Below, one piece after another: positions 32,301 through 41,072 of a DNA stretch of 64,000 bases (position 1 is the first letter of the stretch; every line of letters begins with the position of its first letter). The notes beneath the pieces are model-generated. The model did not search any database and had not been told where the DNA came from. It saw nothing but the letters and a program-made list of their open reading frames with translations. The stretch is from NCBI GenBank assembly GCA_902789395.1, contig CADANY010000007.1, forward strand, positions 1 to 64,000, given 5' to 3'. A program made the position numbers and the translations under genes. The stretch comes from an uncultured Bacteroidia bacterium (GTDB taxonomy: Bacteria; Bacteroidota; Bacteroidia; Bacteroidales; UBA932).

Positions 32301-33269
32301 ATGGAATCCATCAACAAAGAATTTGTAATCGGTATAGACATCGGAGGACAGACGACCAAATGCGGCGTCGTAGACGCCCGTGGCCAGGTCCTTTCCCAAA
32401 CAGTCATCCGCTCCGATGATACGGAAGATGAAAAGGTATTCATCGCGACCCTGGCAGACTCGCTCCATACGCTGATCGCAGCGGCGGACGTCGTCGACAA
32501 TGTCCGCGGTATCGGCGTAGGCGCTCCGAACGGAAACTATTATACCGGGACCATCGAGTTCGCTCCGAACCTCAAATGGGGCGGCAACAAGGTAATCGAA
32601 TTCGCCAAACTGCTCTCCAAGAAAATGGACGGCATCCCCGTTTCCCTGACCAACGATGCCAATGCGGCAGCGGTCGGTGAGATGACCTACGGTGTCGCGA
32701 GGGGAATGAAGAATTTCATCATGATTACCCTCGGGACCGGTGTAGGCTCCGGTATCGTCATCAACGGAGAAGTTGTCTACGGACATGACGGTTTTGCCGG
32801 TGAGCTGGGCCATACCTGCGCCGTCCGCTATAACGGACGCCAGTGCGGCTGCGGAAAATTCGGCTGCCTTGAGGCGTATGCTTCGGCAACCGGCGTTGCC
32901 CGTACGGCACGCGAATGGCTCGAAATGACCGATGAGCCCTCTTCACTCAGAAGTCTCGACCGGATTTCCTCCAAGTTGGTCTACGATGCCGCAAAGGAGG
33001 GAGACAAACTGGCTCTCAGGGTGTTTGAGTATACCGGAAAGATTCTGGGCGAGAAATTCGCTGATTTCATCGAATTCTCCGCTCCCGAAGCCATCGTCCT
33101 CTTCGGCGGTCTGGCACGGGCCAAGGAATTCCTCGATGAACCGATCCGCAAAGCCATGAACGAGAATGTCCTTCCTCTCTGGCGGGACAAGGTCAAACTG
33201 ATGTACTCCCAGCTGAAGGAATCCGATGCGGCCATCCTCGGCGCTTCCGCCCTCGCCTGGGAGCTGTAG
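32301..33269 (+). CDS. ROK-family sugar kinase (glucokinase-like)
   Basis: 322 residues. N-terminal phosphate-binding loop IGIDIGGQTTKCGVVDARG (about 10-28), then TNDANAAAVGE with the catalytic aspartate near 115, ITLGTGVGSGIVING, ROK substrate motif GELGHT near 161, and the zinc-binding cluster CGCGKFGCLEAYAS. This complete set marks an active ROK kinase rather than a repressor, and there is no N-terminal HTH. It phosphorylates glucose or a related hexose at C6 using ATP. Co-transcribed with the MFS permease. A strong terminator follows at 33289. Confidence 0.9.
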   Translation: MESINKEFVIGIDIGGQTTKCGVVDARGQVLSQTVIRSDDTEDEKVFIATLADSLHTLIAAADVVDNVRGIGVGAPNGNYYTGTIEFAPNLKWGGNKVIEFAKLLSKKMDGIPVSLTNDANAAAVGEMTYGVARGMKNFIMITLGTGVGSGIVINGEVVYGHDGFAGELGHTCAVRYNGRQCGCGKFGCLEAYASATGVARTAREWLEMTDEPSSLRSLDRISSKLVYDAAKEGDKLALRVFEYTGKILGEKFADFIEFSAPEAIVLFGGLARAKEFLDEPIRKAMNENVLPLWRDKVKLMYSQLKESDAAILGASALAWEL

Positions 33270-33288
33270 GCGTCCGCTTTATTAGAAG

Positions 33289-33327
33289 AATATCCTCTGA
33301 AACCGCACGGTTCCAGAGGATATTTCT
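33289..33327. terminator. Bidirectional terminator between ROK kinase and DUF1015 genes
   Basis: AATATCCTCTG at 33289-33299 and its complement at 33314-33324, with A-rich and T-rich flanks. It serves the convergent ROK (plus) and DUF1015 (minus) genes. Confidence 0.75.
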
Positions 33328-33372
33328 TATTCCGTTTCTCCTTTGGGAGTAGGGTATACTCTCGATAAAAGG

Positions 33373-34635
33373 TCAATCCAGCGAATGGATGGCGAGTCCG
33401 GAGCGGAGCTTCGGCTCGAACCAGGTCGTTTTCGGCGGCATGATATTGCCCGTATCGGCAATATTGATCAGTTGCTGCATGGAAACCGGATAGAGGGCAA
33501 AGGCAACTTTCATCTCGCCGCTGTCAACCCTGCGGGAAAGTTCTCCGAGTCCGCGGATCCCACCGACGAAATCAATTCGTTTGTCCGTACGGAGATCCTT
33601 GATCCCGAGCAGTTTATCCAAAACAAGATTGGAGAGGATCGTTACATCGAGAACGCCGATCGGGTCGTTGTCGTCATACCGTCCGGGCTTCGCCTGGAGG
33701 CTATACCATTTGTCTCCGAGATACATCGAGAAATTGTGCAATCCTGTCGGGGCATACGGCTTGGCCGGACGGCCGCAGCGGGGTTTCGTTTCCATTTTTA
33801 CATCAAAGTCAGCCTCCAGGGCCTGAAGGAACTGCTCCGGTGTCATTCCGTTCAAATCCTTGACAACCCGGTTATAATCAATGATCGCCAGCTGACTTTC
33901 AGGGAAACAGACAGCCATGAAATAATTATATTCTTCCTTTCCGGTATGATTCGGGTTCTGAGCGCGTTTCTCGGCCCCGACCCGGGCGGCGGCAGCCGTA
34001 CGGTGGTGTCCGTCTGCGACATAGAAGGCTTCGACGTCGCGGGTAAAGATATCGGTAATGCGCGCAATGGTCTGATCGTCGTCGATGACCCAGAAGGTAT
34101 GTCCGAATTTATTTTCGTCCGTAAACTTATATTCCGGCGTTCCGGCCGCAGCCTTGGCAACGATCTCGTTGAGTTCGGCATTATCCTTATAGGCAAAGAA
34201 AACCGGCTCGATATTCGCATTCTGGATGCGGACATGGACCATACGGTCATCCTCCTTGTCCTTGCGGGTCAGCTCATGCTTCTTGATAATTCCTTCTGCA
34301 TAATCATCGGTATGGGCACAGAGCACAAGACCATATTGGGTGCGCTTTCCCATCGTCTGGGCATAGACATAATACTGCGGTTTGGGATCCCTGACCAGCC
34401 AGCCTCTTTCTTTCCAGAGCTTGAAATTCTCGACAGCCTTGTCATAGACAGGCTGGGAATGTTCGTCGGCAATCGGGTTGAAATCGATTTCCGGCTTGGT
34501 AATATGAAGGAGGGATTTCTCCCCTGCCATTGCGAGGGCCTCTTCGGAATTCAAAACATCATAAGGGGGAGCAGCGACCTCTGTAACAAGGTTTTTCGGC
34601 GGACGGATAGCCGCAAAAGGTTTGACTCTTACCAT
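33373..34635 (-). CDS. DUF1015 family protein (serine locus)
   Basis: 420 residues from MVRVKPFAAIRPPK, the typical DUF1015 start with APPYDVLNSEEA near 27. Conserved blocks include GLVLCAHTDDY and FYVADGHHRTAAAARVG. The family (UPF/SerC-associated, homologous to ParB-like HTH hydrolases in part) is commonly encoded next to serC and serA in Bacteroidota and its biochemical role is unsettled. Here it is separated from serA by the fimbrial island but keeps the same strand. It now has its own promoter (34684-34714) and a hairpin leader (GACTGC/GCAGTC, 34665-34681). Confidence 0.88.
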   Translation of the reverse strand: MVRVKPFAAIRPPKNLVTEVAAPPYDVLNSEEALAMAGEKSLLHITKPEIDFNPIADEHSQPVYDKAVENFKLWKERGWLVRDPKPQYYVYAQTMGKRTQYGLVLCAHTDDYAEGIIKKHELTRKDKEDDRMVHVRIQNANIEPVFFAYKDNAELNEIVAKAAAGTPEYKFTDENKFGHTFWVIDDDQTIARITDIFTRDVEAFYVADGHHRTAAAARVGAEKRAQNPNHTGKEEYNYFMAVCFPESQLAIIDYNRVVKDLNGMTPEQFLQALEADFDVKMETKPRCGRPAKPYAPTGLHNFSMYLGDKWYSLQAKPGRYDDNDPIGVLDVTILSNLVLDKLLGIKDLRTDKRIDFVGGIRGLGELSRRVDSGEMKVAFALYPVSMQQLINIADTGNIMPPKTTWFEPKLRSGLAIHSLD

Positions 34636-34683
34636 AGGTATACAATCTATAAAAATGTGGTTATGACTGCGGAATGCAGTCTT

Positions 34684-34714
34684 CAAAGTTACGGATTTTG
34701 TTCTTGCGCGTCAA
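34684..34714 (-). promoter_or_regulatory. Promoter of the DUF1015 gene
   Basis: Minus strand TTG at 34714-34712, a 20-base spacer, TAACTTTG at 34691-34684. The leader contains a 6-bp hairpin at 34665-34681. Confidence 0.65.
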
Positions 34715-34823
34715 GAGGGAAGCTGAAAAACCAGACACTTTTCAAAAAAATCGTACATTTTCTCCATCAAGATCCGCATTCCAGTGGCCCGGGAGAGGGT
34801 TTTTTGAATTTATCCGTTTTCAT

Positions 34824-34854
34824 TTTGCGAACACGGATAAGTCACGGTATCTTG
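34824..34854 (+). promoter_or_regulatory. Promoter of the fimbrial island
   Basis: TTTG at 34824-34827, a 20-base spacer, TATCTTG at 34848-34854, 36 bases before ATG 34891. Divergent from the DUF1015 promoter. Confidence 0.55.
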
Positions 34855-34890
34855 CGGCGTTTTTGATACATGAACTAAAAAACTTTAACG

Positions 34891-35916
34891 ATGAAAACAG
34901 TCTTTCCCTACGCCGCTGCCGCGGCCGCCCTCCTGATCATGAATGCCTGCAACAAAAACGACCGTCCGCCTCTCCCGATAGAGGAGGGGCGGATCCGCGT
35001 CGAAATCGGAATCGAAGGAACGGGGGCCACCCGCGCGACCGGAATCGTTACCGGATCTGAGGCTTCCGAAGCAAAAGTAAATGATCTCCAAATCTTTGTG
35101 TTCAATGGTGACCAGCTTGACGGATATGCCCACGGGACAAGCACCAAGTCCCTGTCCGTCTCTTGTACCGCCGGATCCCGGGACATTTATGCCATCGTGA
35201 ATGCCCCGTCCCTGGCGAATATCACCTCATCCGGGCAACTGCTCGGCACCGTTTCTACCCTCGTTGAAGACATCCGGAATTTCCGGATGGCGGGGAAAAA
35301 GACGGAAATGCTGCCGGGCAGCGGAGTCGTTACAGTTCCCGTCGGGCGGCTCGCAGCCCGGGTCGTGCTGAAATCGATCCGGAACGGACTGAAAAACAAT
35401 CCGGAAACGCTCTTGATCCGGTCTGTCTATCTTACCAACGTTGCCGGAGACGTCAACTTCGGATGCAGTCCGGATTACGTGGCCCAAACCTGGTACAACC
35501 GGAGAGGGTATCAGCATGCCAACTGTCTGGGCTCTTTCAACCGCGATGCCGTCGACGCGCCCGTATCCCAGGGGCAGACCTATAATACGGCCCATTATTT
35601 CTACTCCATGCCCAATGCCTTTGAACCGGCGGCAGGAGGGCCATGGACTCCGAGAAGGTCAAAACTGGTCATCCAGGCCAGCATCGGCGGGACCGTTTAT
35701 GACTACCCTATCCTACTCCCCGCCCTTGAGGCTAACCATTCCTATGAAATTGAAATGCTGACAATTACGCGAACCGGTAATCCGGATAACGGGCGGGAGC
35801 CCACAAGCGATGACGACACGGATGAAGAAGACCTCATCACCGGAAAGAATGTCACCTTTGAAATAACGGTCAAGCCATGGACCGTCGTAACCGTCTCGGA
35901 AGGGACGACGATCTGA
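34891..35916 (+). CDS. FimA/Mfa1-like fimbrillin lipoprotein
   Basis: 341 residues. The signal peptide ends in a lipobox (LLIMNAC, Cys20), so the precursor is a lipoprotein exported to the cell surface. The N-terminal GTGATRATG stretch contains an arginine suitable for the trypsin-like maturation known for type V pilins. KVNDLQIFVFNGDQL and the C-terminal strand ITVKPWTVVTVSEGT are the usual fimbrillin marks. In type V pili the mature subunit polymerises by strand exchange after the N-terminal part is removed. First gene of a five-gene surface operon. Likely the shaft subunit. Confidence 0.85.
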   Translation: MKTVFPYAAAAAALLIMNACNKNDRPPLPIEEGRIRVEIGIEGTGATRATGIVTGSEASEAKVNDLQIFVFNGDQLDGYAHGTSTKSLSVSCTAGSRDIYAIVNAPSLANITSSGQLLGTVSTLVEDIRNFRMAGKKTEMLPGSGVVTVPVGRLAARVVLKSIRNGLKNNPETLLIRSVYLTNVAGDVNFGCSPDYVAQTWYNRRGYQHANCLGSFNRDAVDAPVSQGQTYNTAHYFYSMPNAFEPAAGGPWTPRRSKLVIQASIGGTVYDYPILLPALEANHSYEIEMLTITRTGNPDNGREPTSDDDTDEEDLITGKNVTFEITVKPWTVVTVSEGTTI

Positions 35917-35920
35917 CGCC

Positions 35921-38239
35921 ATGGGACTCAGGATCATACGAGGGCGGCTTCTCATTCTGCTGCCGCTGCTGCTGGCCTCCTGCATACGGGAAAGCCCCCT
36001 GCCGCAGACCATCATGCACGAAATACCTTTCCGGGTGGTCGACGATCCATCCGGAACCCGCTCGCTCCTGTCCGCCGGCGATATTGAGACAAAACGGACC
36101 GGAATTACCCTTGCGGCCTACCGGGACGGGATCCTCGAGACATGCCGGCATTTTACATCGGAAAAGAACATGACCCTCCGTCTCGGTGAGAACCGGACCT
36201 ATTCGATCTATGCATTTGTCAATATGGGAGACCTGACATCGACCCTGCCCGGAAAGGAAAACTATTTGAGAGAGACCTTCTATGCCGTACCCTCCTATCA
36301 GGATATCAACCGCACAGGCCTTCCGATGAGCGGGTGCGGAGAAAAATTCCGGATCGGAGACGGGAACGGAGGAACGATCCGTATCCGGCGCCTCTTCGCA
36401 AAGATCACGGCCAGTCTCCGGTGCGACTGGGACGGCGCTTCGATCGAGCGGGTAAAGGTCCGGGGATTGAACGGACGCCTGCCGCTTTGGGGGGCCGCAG
36501 CTGCGACCTCGGCATCCGATATAGCGGGGGAAGAAGACCTCGACACAGGATCGGGGCCTCAAGGGACATTCGTCTTTTATGTCCCGGAAAACCGGCAGGG
36601 CACGATCCCGGGCATTTCCGCTTCATCCTCGAAAGCACCGGACAAAAGCGCCTCAGTCAAGGCCAAAGAGGCTCTTTTGACCTATCTGGAAGCAGAGGTT
36701 CACTCGTCCGGATCTTATGGCGGAACCGTCCTTTTCAGAAGCTATCTCGGGAACAATGCCACGAACGATTTCGATATTGAAGGAAATGTGGATTACCGGT
36801 GGACGATCCATTATCACGAGGACGGGCTCCAGGAGAATAACTGGAAGACAGATACCGGTGAATTGACGGACAGCCGTTTTCTGGAATGGACGGCAAATCC
36901 GATCCGGGTACAGGCCGGGAAGACTTATTCTTACCAAGATTTCCTCAACACCAATATTCCGGCCGGACAGATCGTCAAGAGCCTCTCCGGGGACGGGAAG
37001 GCCGCCATGGTCTCCTCCTCAGACCGGGAGACGTTTACGATCCGGGCGGACGCGCCCTACGGAACCGTTTGTACGGCAGAAGCGAAACCGCTTCGGAACT
37101 GCATCCCGTCCCTTATCAAAACGACGACGCTGAAAGTCTCGGACTCCCGGTATATCCGCTGGATAGACTCGCCCGACAACCCGGTCAAAACCATCACCCT
37201 GAGTGAAGCAGAACCGGAGATTTCTGACGGGGAGCCGGTCTTGGTCGCAGGATTTGAAATGGGGAACGGACAAGGTCCCTGGTACTGGCAGAAAAAGCGG
37301 ATCTACGCTTATGAAAGCCTGAGCAAGTATCTGGATCTCACCATCCCTGCTTCCCTGACCGGCGGGAAAAGCGGAGTCAGCAATTATCTGTACTTCGGGA
37401 CGGACCAGGATCATTGCATCAACGGGAACGAGTATGAAAACCTCTGCGGGGTTATCCAAATATTCCACCCTTATGCCCGTTTCAAACCTGGGGTCCATGA
37501 CCTGATCCTGCAATACAAGGATGAGCCGGACTGCGCGATCACGCTCAGGCTGAACATCCTTCCTTCCAGCGGGAAGGTAACATTCCATGATGTGTATGAA
37601 CTGGAACCGGACGAAGCGACGATCGATGCCGGGCAGACCCAGTCCTATTCACTCCGGGCCTATACGCTCCGTTATATCGATGGCAGTTATGCCGGATATA
37701 GGGAGCGGTCGGCGGACTATGCCGAGATGACATGGTCTTCTTCCGACCCCCAGGTCGCGACCGTATCGGACGGCGTGGCAACGGGTCTTGACGAAGGGAC
37801 TGCAACGATCCAGGTCCGTTTCCGGGAAAGCGGCAAGCTTGTCTATGAGACCGCGAGTGCCAAGCTCCATGTAACCCGTGGATGGCGGTCTGAATACGAA
37901 CTCGGTCTTGAACCGGAGCGGGCGGACCTCCTCGTGGGAAGTACCCGGAAGTATATCGCAACACTGACAACGTACAGGTACTTCAACGATGCTCTCCAAA
38001 GCACCGAGAGCAAGATACTGGGTAACGCGGATCTGAGCTGGAAATCCAGTGCACCGGCTGTCGCATCCGTCGAAAACGGAGAAATCTCCGGCCTGTCTCC
38101 CGGAATCACAGTCATTACGGCGACGTATCGCATAGGCGGCCAGAGCCTTTCCGCCGAGTCCACGGTTACGGTCAAGGAAAACAATGGCATCCATGTCGAA
38201 TCCGGATGGACCACATCCGGGACGGTCATCCTCAACTAA
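35921..38239 (+). CDS. DUF4906/Big2 fimbrial-type surface lipoprotein
   Basis: 772 residues beginning four bases after the fimbrillin stop. Lipobox LLLASC with Cys near 21. The N-terminal half (about 25-300) is fimbrillin-like and includes the FYVPENRQGTIPG block typical of DUF4906 proteins. The C-terminal part contains two Ig-like Big2 domains: about 545-655 (MTWSSSDPQVATVSDGVATG) and 655-755 (LSWKSSAPAVASVENGEISG). Big2 domains act as stalks or adhesive modules. It is probably an accessory or anchor component of the pilus encoded here. Confidence 0.8.
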   Translation: MGLRIIRGRLLILLPLLLASCIRESPLPQTIMHEIPFRVVDDPSGTRSLLSAGDIETKRTGITLAAYRDGILETCRHFTSEKNMTLRLGENRTYSIYAFVNMGDLTSTLPGKENYLRETFYAVPSYQDINRTGLPMSGCGEKFRIGDGNGGTIRIRRLFAKITASLRCDWDGASIERVKVRGLNGRLPLWGAAAATSASDIAGEEDLDTGSGPQGTFVFYVPENRQGTIPGISASSSKAPDKSASVKAKEALLTYLEAEVHSSGSYGGTVLFRSYLGNNATNDFDIEGNVDYRWTIHYHEDGLQENNWKTDTGELTDSRFLEWTANPIRVQAGKTYSYQDFLNTNIPAGQIVKSLSGDGKAAMVSSSDRETFTIRADAPYGTVCTAEAKPLRNCIPSLIKTTTLKVSDSRYIRWIDSPDNPVKTITLSEAEPEISDGEPVLVAGFEMGNGQGPWYWQKKRIYAYESLSKYLDLTIPASLTGGKSGVSNYLYFGTDQDHCINGNEYENLCGVIQIFHPYARFKPGVHDLILQYKDEPDCAITLRLNILPSSGKVTFHDVYELEPDEATIDAGQTQSYSLRAYTLRYIDGSYAGYRERSADYAEMTWSSSDPQVATVSDGVATGLDEGTATIQVRFRESGKLVYETASAKLHVTRGWRSEYELGLEPERADLLVGSTRKYIATLTTYRYFNDALQSTESKILGNADLSWKSSAPAVASVENGEISGLSPGITVITATYRIGGQSLSAESTVTVKENNGIHVESGWTTSGTVILN

Positions 38240-38250
38240 ACGGAATAAAC

Positions 38251-40902
38251 ATGAAAAAACGAGTAACTAATTTCTTGCTGGCGGCGCTGACCCTCTCAGG
38301 CTGCGCGGTTCCGGAGGTGGATTTGCGGGAAGAGCAGACGCGTTCGTTCGCTTCGATACCGGTACGTCTTTCCTTGGATAATCCAACCGGAACGGACAGC
38401 ACCGGGACCCGGTCTGCCATCGAAATTGACGATGATGATATCCGGAAAGTCGCACTTTTTGTCTTCGATGCTTCCAGCGGTACGATCTGCCTCGATTCAT
38501 CAGGCCGGCCTTTCACAACGGAACAGACCTCCCGTTCCTTTGACTGGGAACTCCCCTGCCGTCCGGACGGCTCTCCCCTGGATGTCGAAATCTATACGAT
38601 CTGCAACTACGGATCTCTGTCTCTTCCGCTAAATGAAAAGAATCTCAAATCATCAACCCTTGACGGACTGACGTACAGTATTTCCGGTATCGGGGAACTG
38701 GAAAGAGGGATGCCGATGGCTGGCATCAACCGCCTTCGCCTGTCCCCGTCAACCCGGTCCGTTACCCTCCACGTAAAAAAACTGTTTGCGTGTTTTTTCT
38801 TCGAATTCGACACGAAGGAACTGGACGCGGCCGGACTGACCCTCCAGGCCCTCCACCTGACGACCCACCAGGTCAATACGAAGGTTCATTGGTTCACGGA
38901 AGGAGACAAGGCCGGCGGAACGACGGGACTCGACTACGCCAGCGAGGAGGATCTGCGGTATCTGGCAGAGGGGGGCGACAGCTATGTCTATGTGCTTGAG
39001 AATATGCAGGGGACGATAGAGGGAGCCGGCTCATGGAAGACCGTCCGGAATGATCTCGGAGCGAAAGTCTCACGATGCACCTATGTCGATATCGGAATCA
39101 AGGTACTCGATCAGGAGGGACTCTATGAGAACCGGACTTTCCAGGTCTATCTTGGAAAAGGAGACATGACCTCCGATTTCAACATTCCAAGGAATATGCT
39201 GAAAACCATCAAAGTACGGATTCCCGCAGAAAACCCGGACTTTTCATGGGACCGGAAACAGATCACCCTTGCACCGGGCGAATCCCAGGAAGTCGGCTAT
39301 AAGACCACTTTCTCCCTTTCCCAGCTCCGTTTCAGCACGGACGGAAAAGAATGTACGGTCCGGTCTTCTGTCCTCGGGAAAGCAGTCGTATCTGTTTCAG
39401 ACAAGACCAAGGACGGAGACATGTTTCTCGTCGAAGGAGGAAGCAGCGGGTGCACTTCCATGCTGAAAGTAATCGTCAAGGAACCGACGGTTCTCTCCTG
39501 CAGCTGGCCCAAGAAGGTAACCTACGTCGGCTACCGTTCCGTCTTCCGGATCGACGGCATGCAAAAAGACGAAAAGATTGCCACTATCAGCAAAACGCAT
39601 CCCAAGTCCCGTATTATTACCGAAAACGATACCTTTGTCTTCATTCCGGGAGGGGAAGGGAGGGAAACCCTGAATGTCAAAACCACATTCGGGCGGTCCC
39701 TGACGATACTTACGGGAGACGCCACCCTTCCGGCACTCTCGGCTGATCCCAGCGTCCGTCTCTCCATCGACGGGACGCCCGAATACCCGGACGCATGGTA
39801 TATCGACCCGGAGACGGACAAGAAACTGGACGGCTTCGATCCGGACTTTTTCAACTCCTACCTCCGAATCGGGCGGAGTACGGTTCTACCGGAAGGGAAC
39901 AATCCGGCGAACCGGGTCAAGACTGAAAGCACGGATGCCGGAGTGGCCGTATTCTCCTATCATATCGAAGGATATACCGCAGGGGAAAAGGCCGCGACCG
40001 TACGGCTTTTCCCTATCGATTATGAAGAGCTGTCGGCTGATGTCCCGGCTTATATAAAGTCTCCGGGAAACGCTCTTGAAAATCTGGGAGAACTCCACGA
40101 TTATTCACTGATTCCGGAGTCCGGCCCGATGTCCTCAGAGGAAACGCCTATTACCTCCCTAGAGGGGAGCTGGCAGGCCGCATCGCTCGACGTCGACCCT
40201 TCTTCCATCATCTATCCACCTGATACAGATGGAGTTGAACTGGAGTGGAAGACGGGGACGGTATCCCGTTTTACCGTCATTTCGGATGGGAATCCCGGAA
40301 TCGGGCACATCGGGATCCGGGTCAGGAACCGGAATTCCGGAGAGACCGTGCTTCTCCCGATTTTCAGCTTGGAAAAGCATCTCCATCTTGCCGTCGGCGG
40401 GGTACGTTCTTCATTCAGGAATCTTGGGCTTTCCGAAGGGGAATACGGTTCCCGCAAGGGAGCGGCCCACTCCTACTGCCTGGGAGCCGCAGACTTCGCG
40501 TCGCAGTACCATGGATCTGAAGCCAAACGTTTCTCAGATTGGCCGGAGGCAGCCAGAAGCCTTCTCTCCCCATTCCGTAACGGCGGTAAACTTTCGTCGC
40601 TGGTCAAGCCTTCCGGGAAAGAGGCAATCGTGGCCAGGGAGAATGGACATACAAGCGTATATATTTCCGCTTCAAATGTTTACGGGAGCCCTTCGGGAAA
40701 TGGAGTCCAGGTCCAAATGTATGCCATCCACTGCTTCGGAAATTCTCCGGAGACAGCTGTCGAAGCCGTACCGCCCTTCCACAGTTTCTCCGGGTACGAT
40801 ACGGATTTTATCCATATTCATGACTACGGGGAACTATTTCCGGAATCGAAGGGATGGCTTCCCCCATTCGCCAGCGGCTTTGCCAGATGGACTGAACTGT
40901 AA
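38251..40902 (+). CDS. DUF4906 fimbrial-type surface lipoprotein
   Basis: 883 residues from MKKRVTNFLLAALTLSGC (lipobox LSGC, Cys18); the frame is open from 38206, overlapping the previous gene, but the signal peptide fixes the start. The N-terminal part (about 40-330) parallels the preceding protein, including YVLENMQGTIEGAG, the DUF4906 hallmark. The C-terminal 500 residues are beta-rich without Big2 repeats. It begins 11 bases after the preceding stop, so the two large lipoproteins are tandem members of one family with different C-terminal parts. Likely a minor fimbrial subunit or adhesin. Confidence 0.8.
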   Translation: MKKRVTNFLLAALTLSGCAVPEVDLREEQTRSFASIPVRLSLDNPTGTDSTGTRSAIEIDDDDIRKVALFVFDASSGTICLDSSGRPFTTEQTSRSFDWELPCRPDGSPLDVEIYTICNYGSLSLPLNEKNLKSSTLDGLTYSISGIGELERGMPMAGINRLRLSPSTRSVTLHVKKLFACFFFEFDTKELDAAGLTLQALHLTTHQVNTKVHWFTEGDKAGGTTGLDYASEEDLRYLAEGGDSYVYVLENMQGTIEGAGSWKTVRNDLGAKVSRCTYVDIGIKVLDQEGLYENRTFQVYLGKGDMTSDFNIPRNMLKTIKVRIPAENPDFSWDRKQITLAPGESQEVGYKTTFSLSQLRFSTDGKECTVRSSVLGKAVVSVSDKTKDGDMFLVEGGSSGCTSMLKVIVKEPTVLSCSWPKKVTYVGYRSVFRIDGMQKDEKIATISKTHPKSRIITENDTFVFIPGGEGRETLNVKTTFGRSLTILTGDATLPALSADPSVRLSIDGTPEYPDAWYIDPETDKKLDGFDPDFFNSYLRIGRSTVLPEGNNPANRVKTESTDAGVAVFSYHIEGYTAGEKAATVRLFPIDYEELSADVPAYIKSPGNALENLGELHDYSLIPESGPMSSEETPITSLEGSWQAASLDVDPSSIIYPPDTDGVELEWKTGTVSRFTVISDGNPGIGHIGIRVRNRNSGETVLLPIFSLEKHLHLAVGGVRSSFRNLGLSEGEYGSRKGAAHSYCLGAADFASQYHGSEAKRFSDWPEAARSLLSPFRNGGKLSSLVKPSGKEAIVARENGHTSVYISASNVYGSPSGNGVQVQMYAIHCFGNSPETAVEAVPPFHSFSGYDTDFIHIHDYGELFPESKGWLPPFASGFARWTEL

Positions 40903-40923
40903 TAACCTTCAATATCTTATGTT

Positions 40924-41061
40924 ATGAAAACTGACACAAAAACGACTGGGGCCCGTTACGTTGCCCCCTCCATCACAATCCTGTCCCTCTCCTTCGAATC
41001 TCCCATCCTCTCCGGAGTGGAAGGGGAACCGATCGACTGGGACGAAGAAATTGAATTATAA
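40924..41061 (+). CDS. 45-residue peptide in the fimbrial operon
   Basis: ATG 40924 to TAA 41061. The peptide has a polar start (MKTDTKTTGARYVAPS), a hydrophobic beta-like middle (ITILSLSFESPILSG) and a strongly acidic end (EGEPIDWDEEIEL). No signal peptide or lipobox. It lies 21 bases after the preceding stop and 11 before the next start, with close operon spacing. Short genes of this plan, ending in a Gly/Ser, Asp and Trp-rich tail, are something I associate with Bacteroidota fimbrial or surface loci, but I know of no function. Could be a chaperone-like cytosolic peptide or a ribosomally made peptide precursor. Confidence 0.6.
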   Translation: MKTDTKTTGARYVAPSITILSLSFESPILSGVEGEPIDWDEEIEL

Positions 41062-41072
41062 TCACTTTTATC

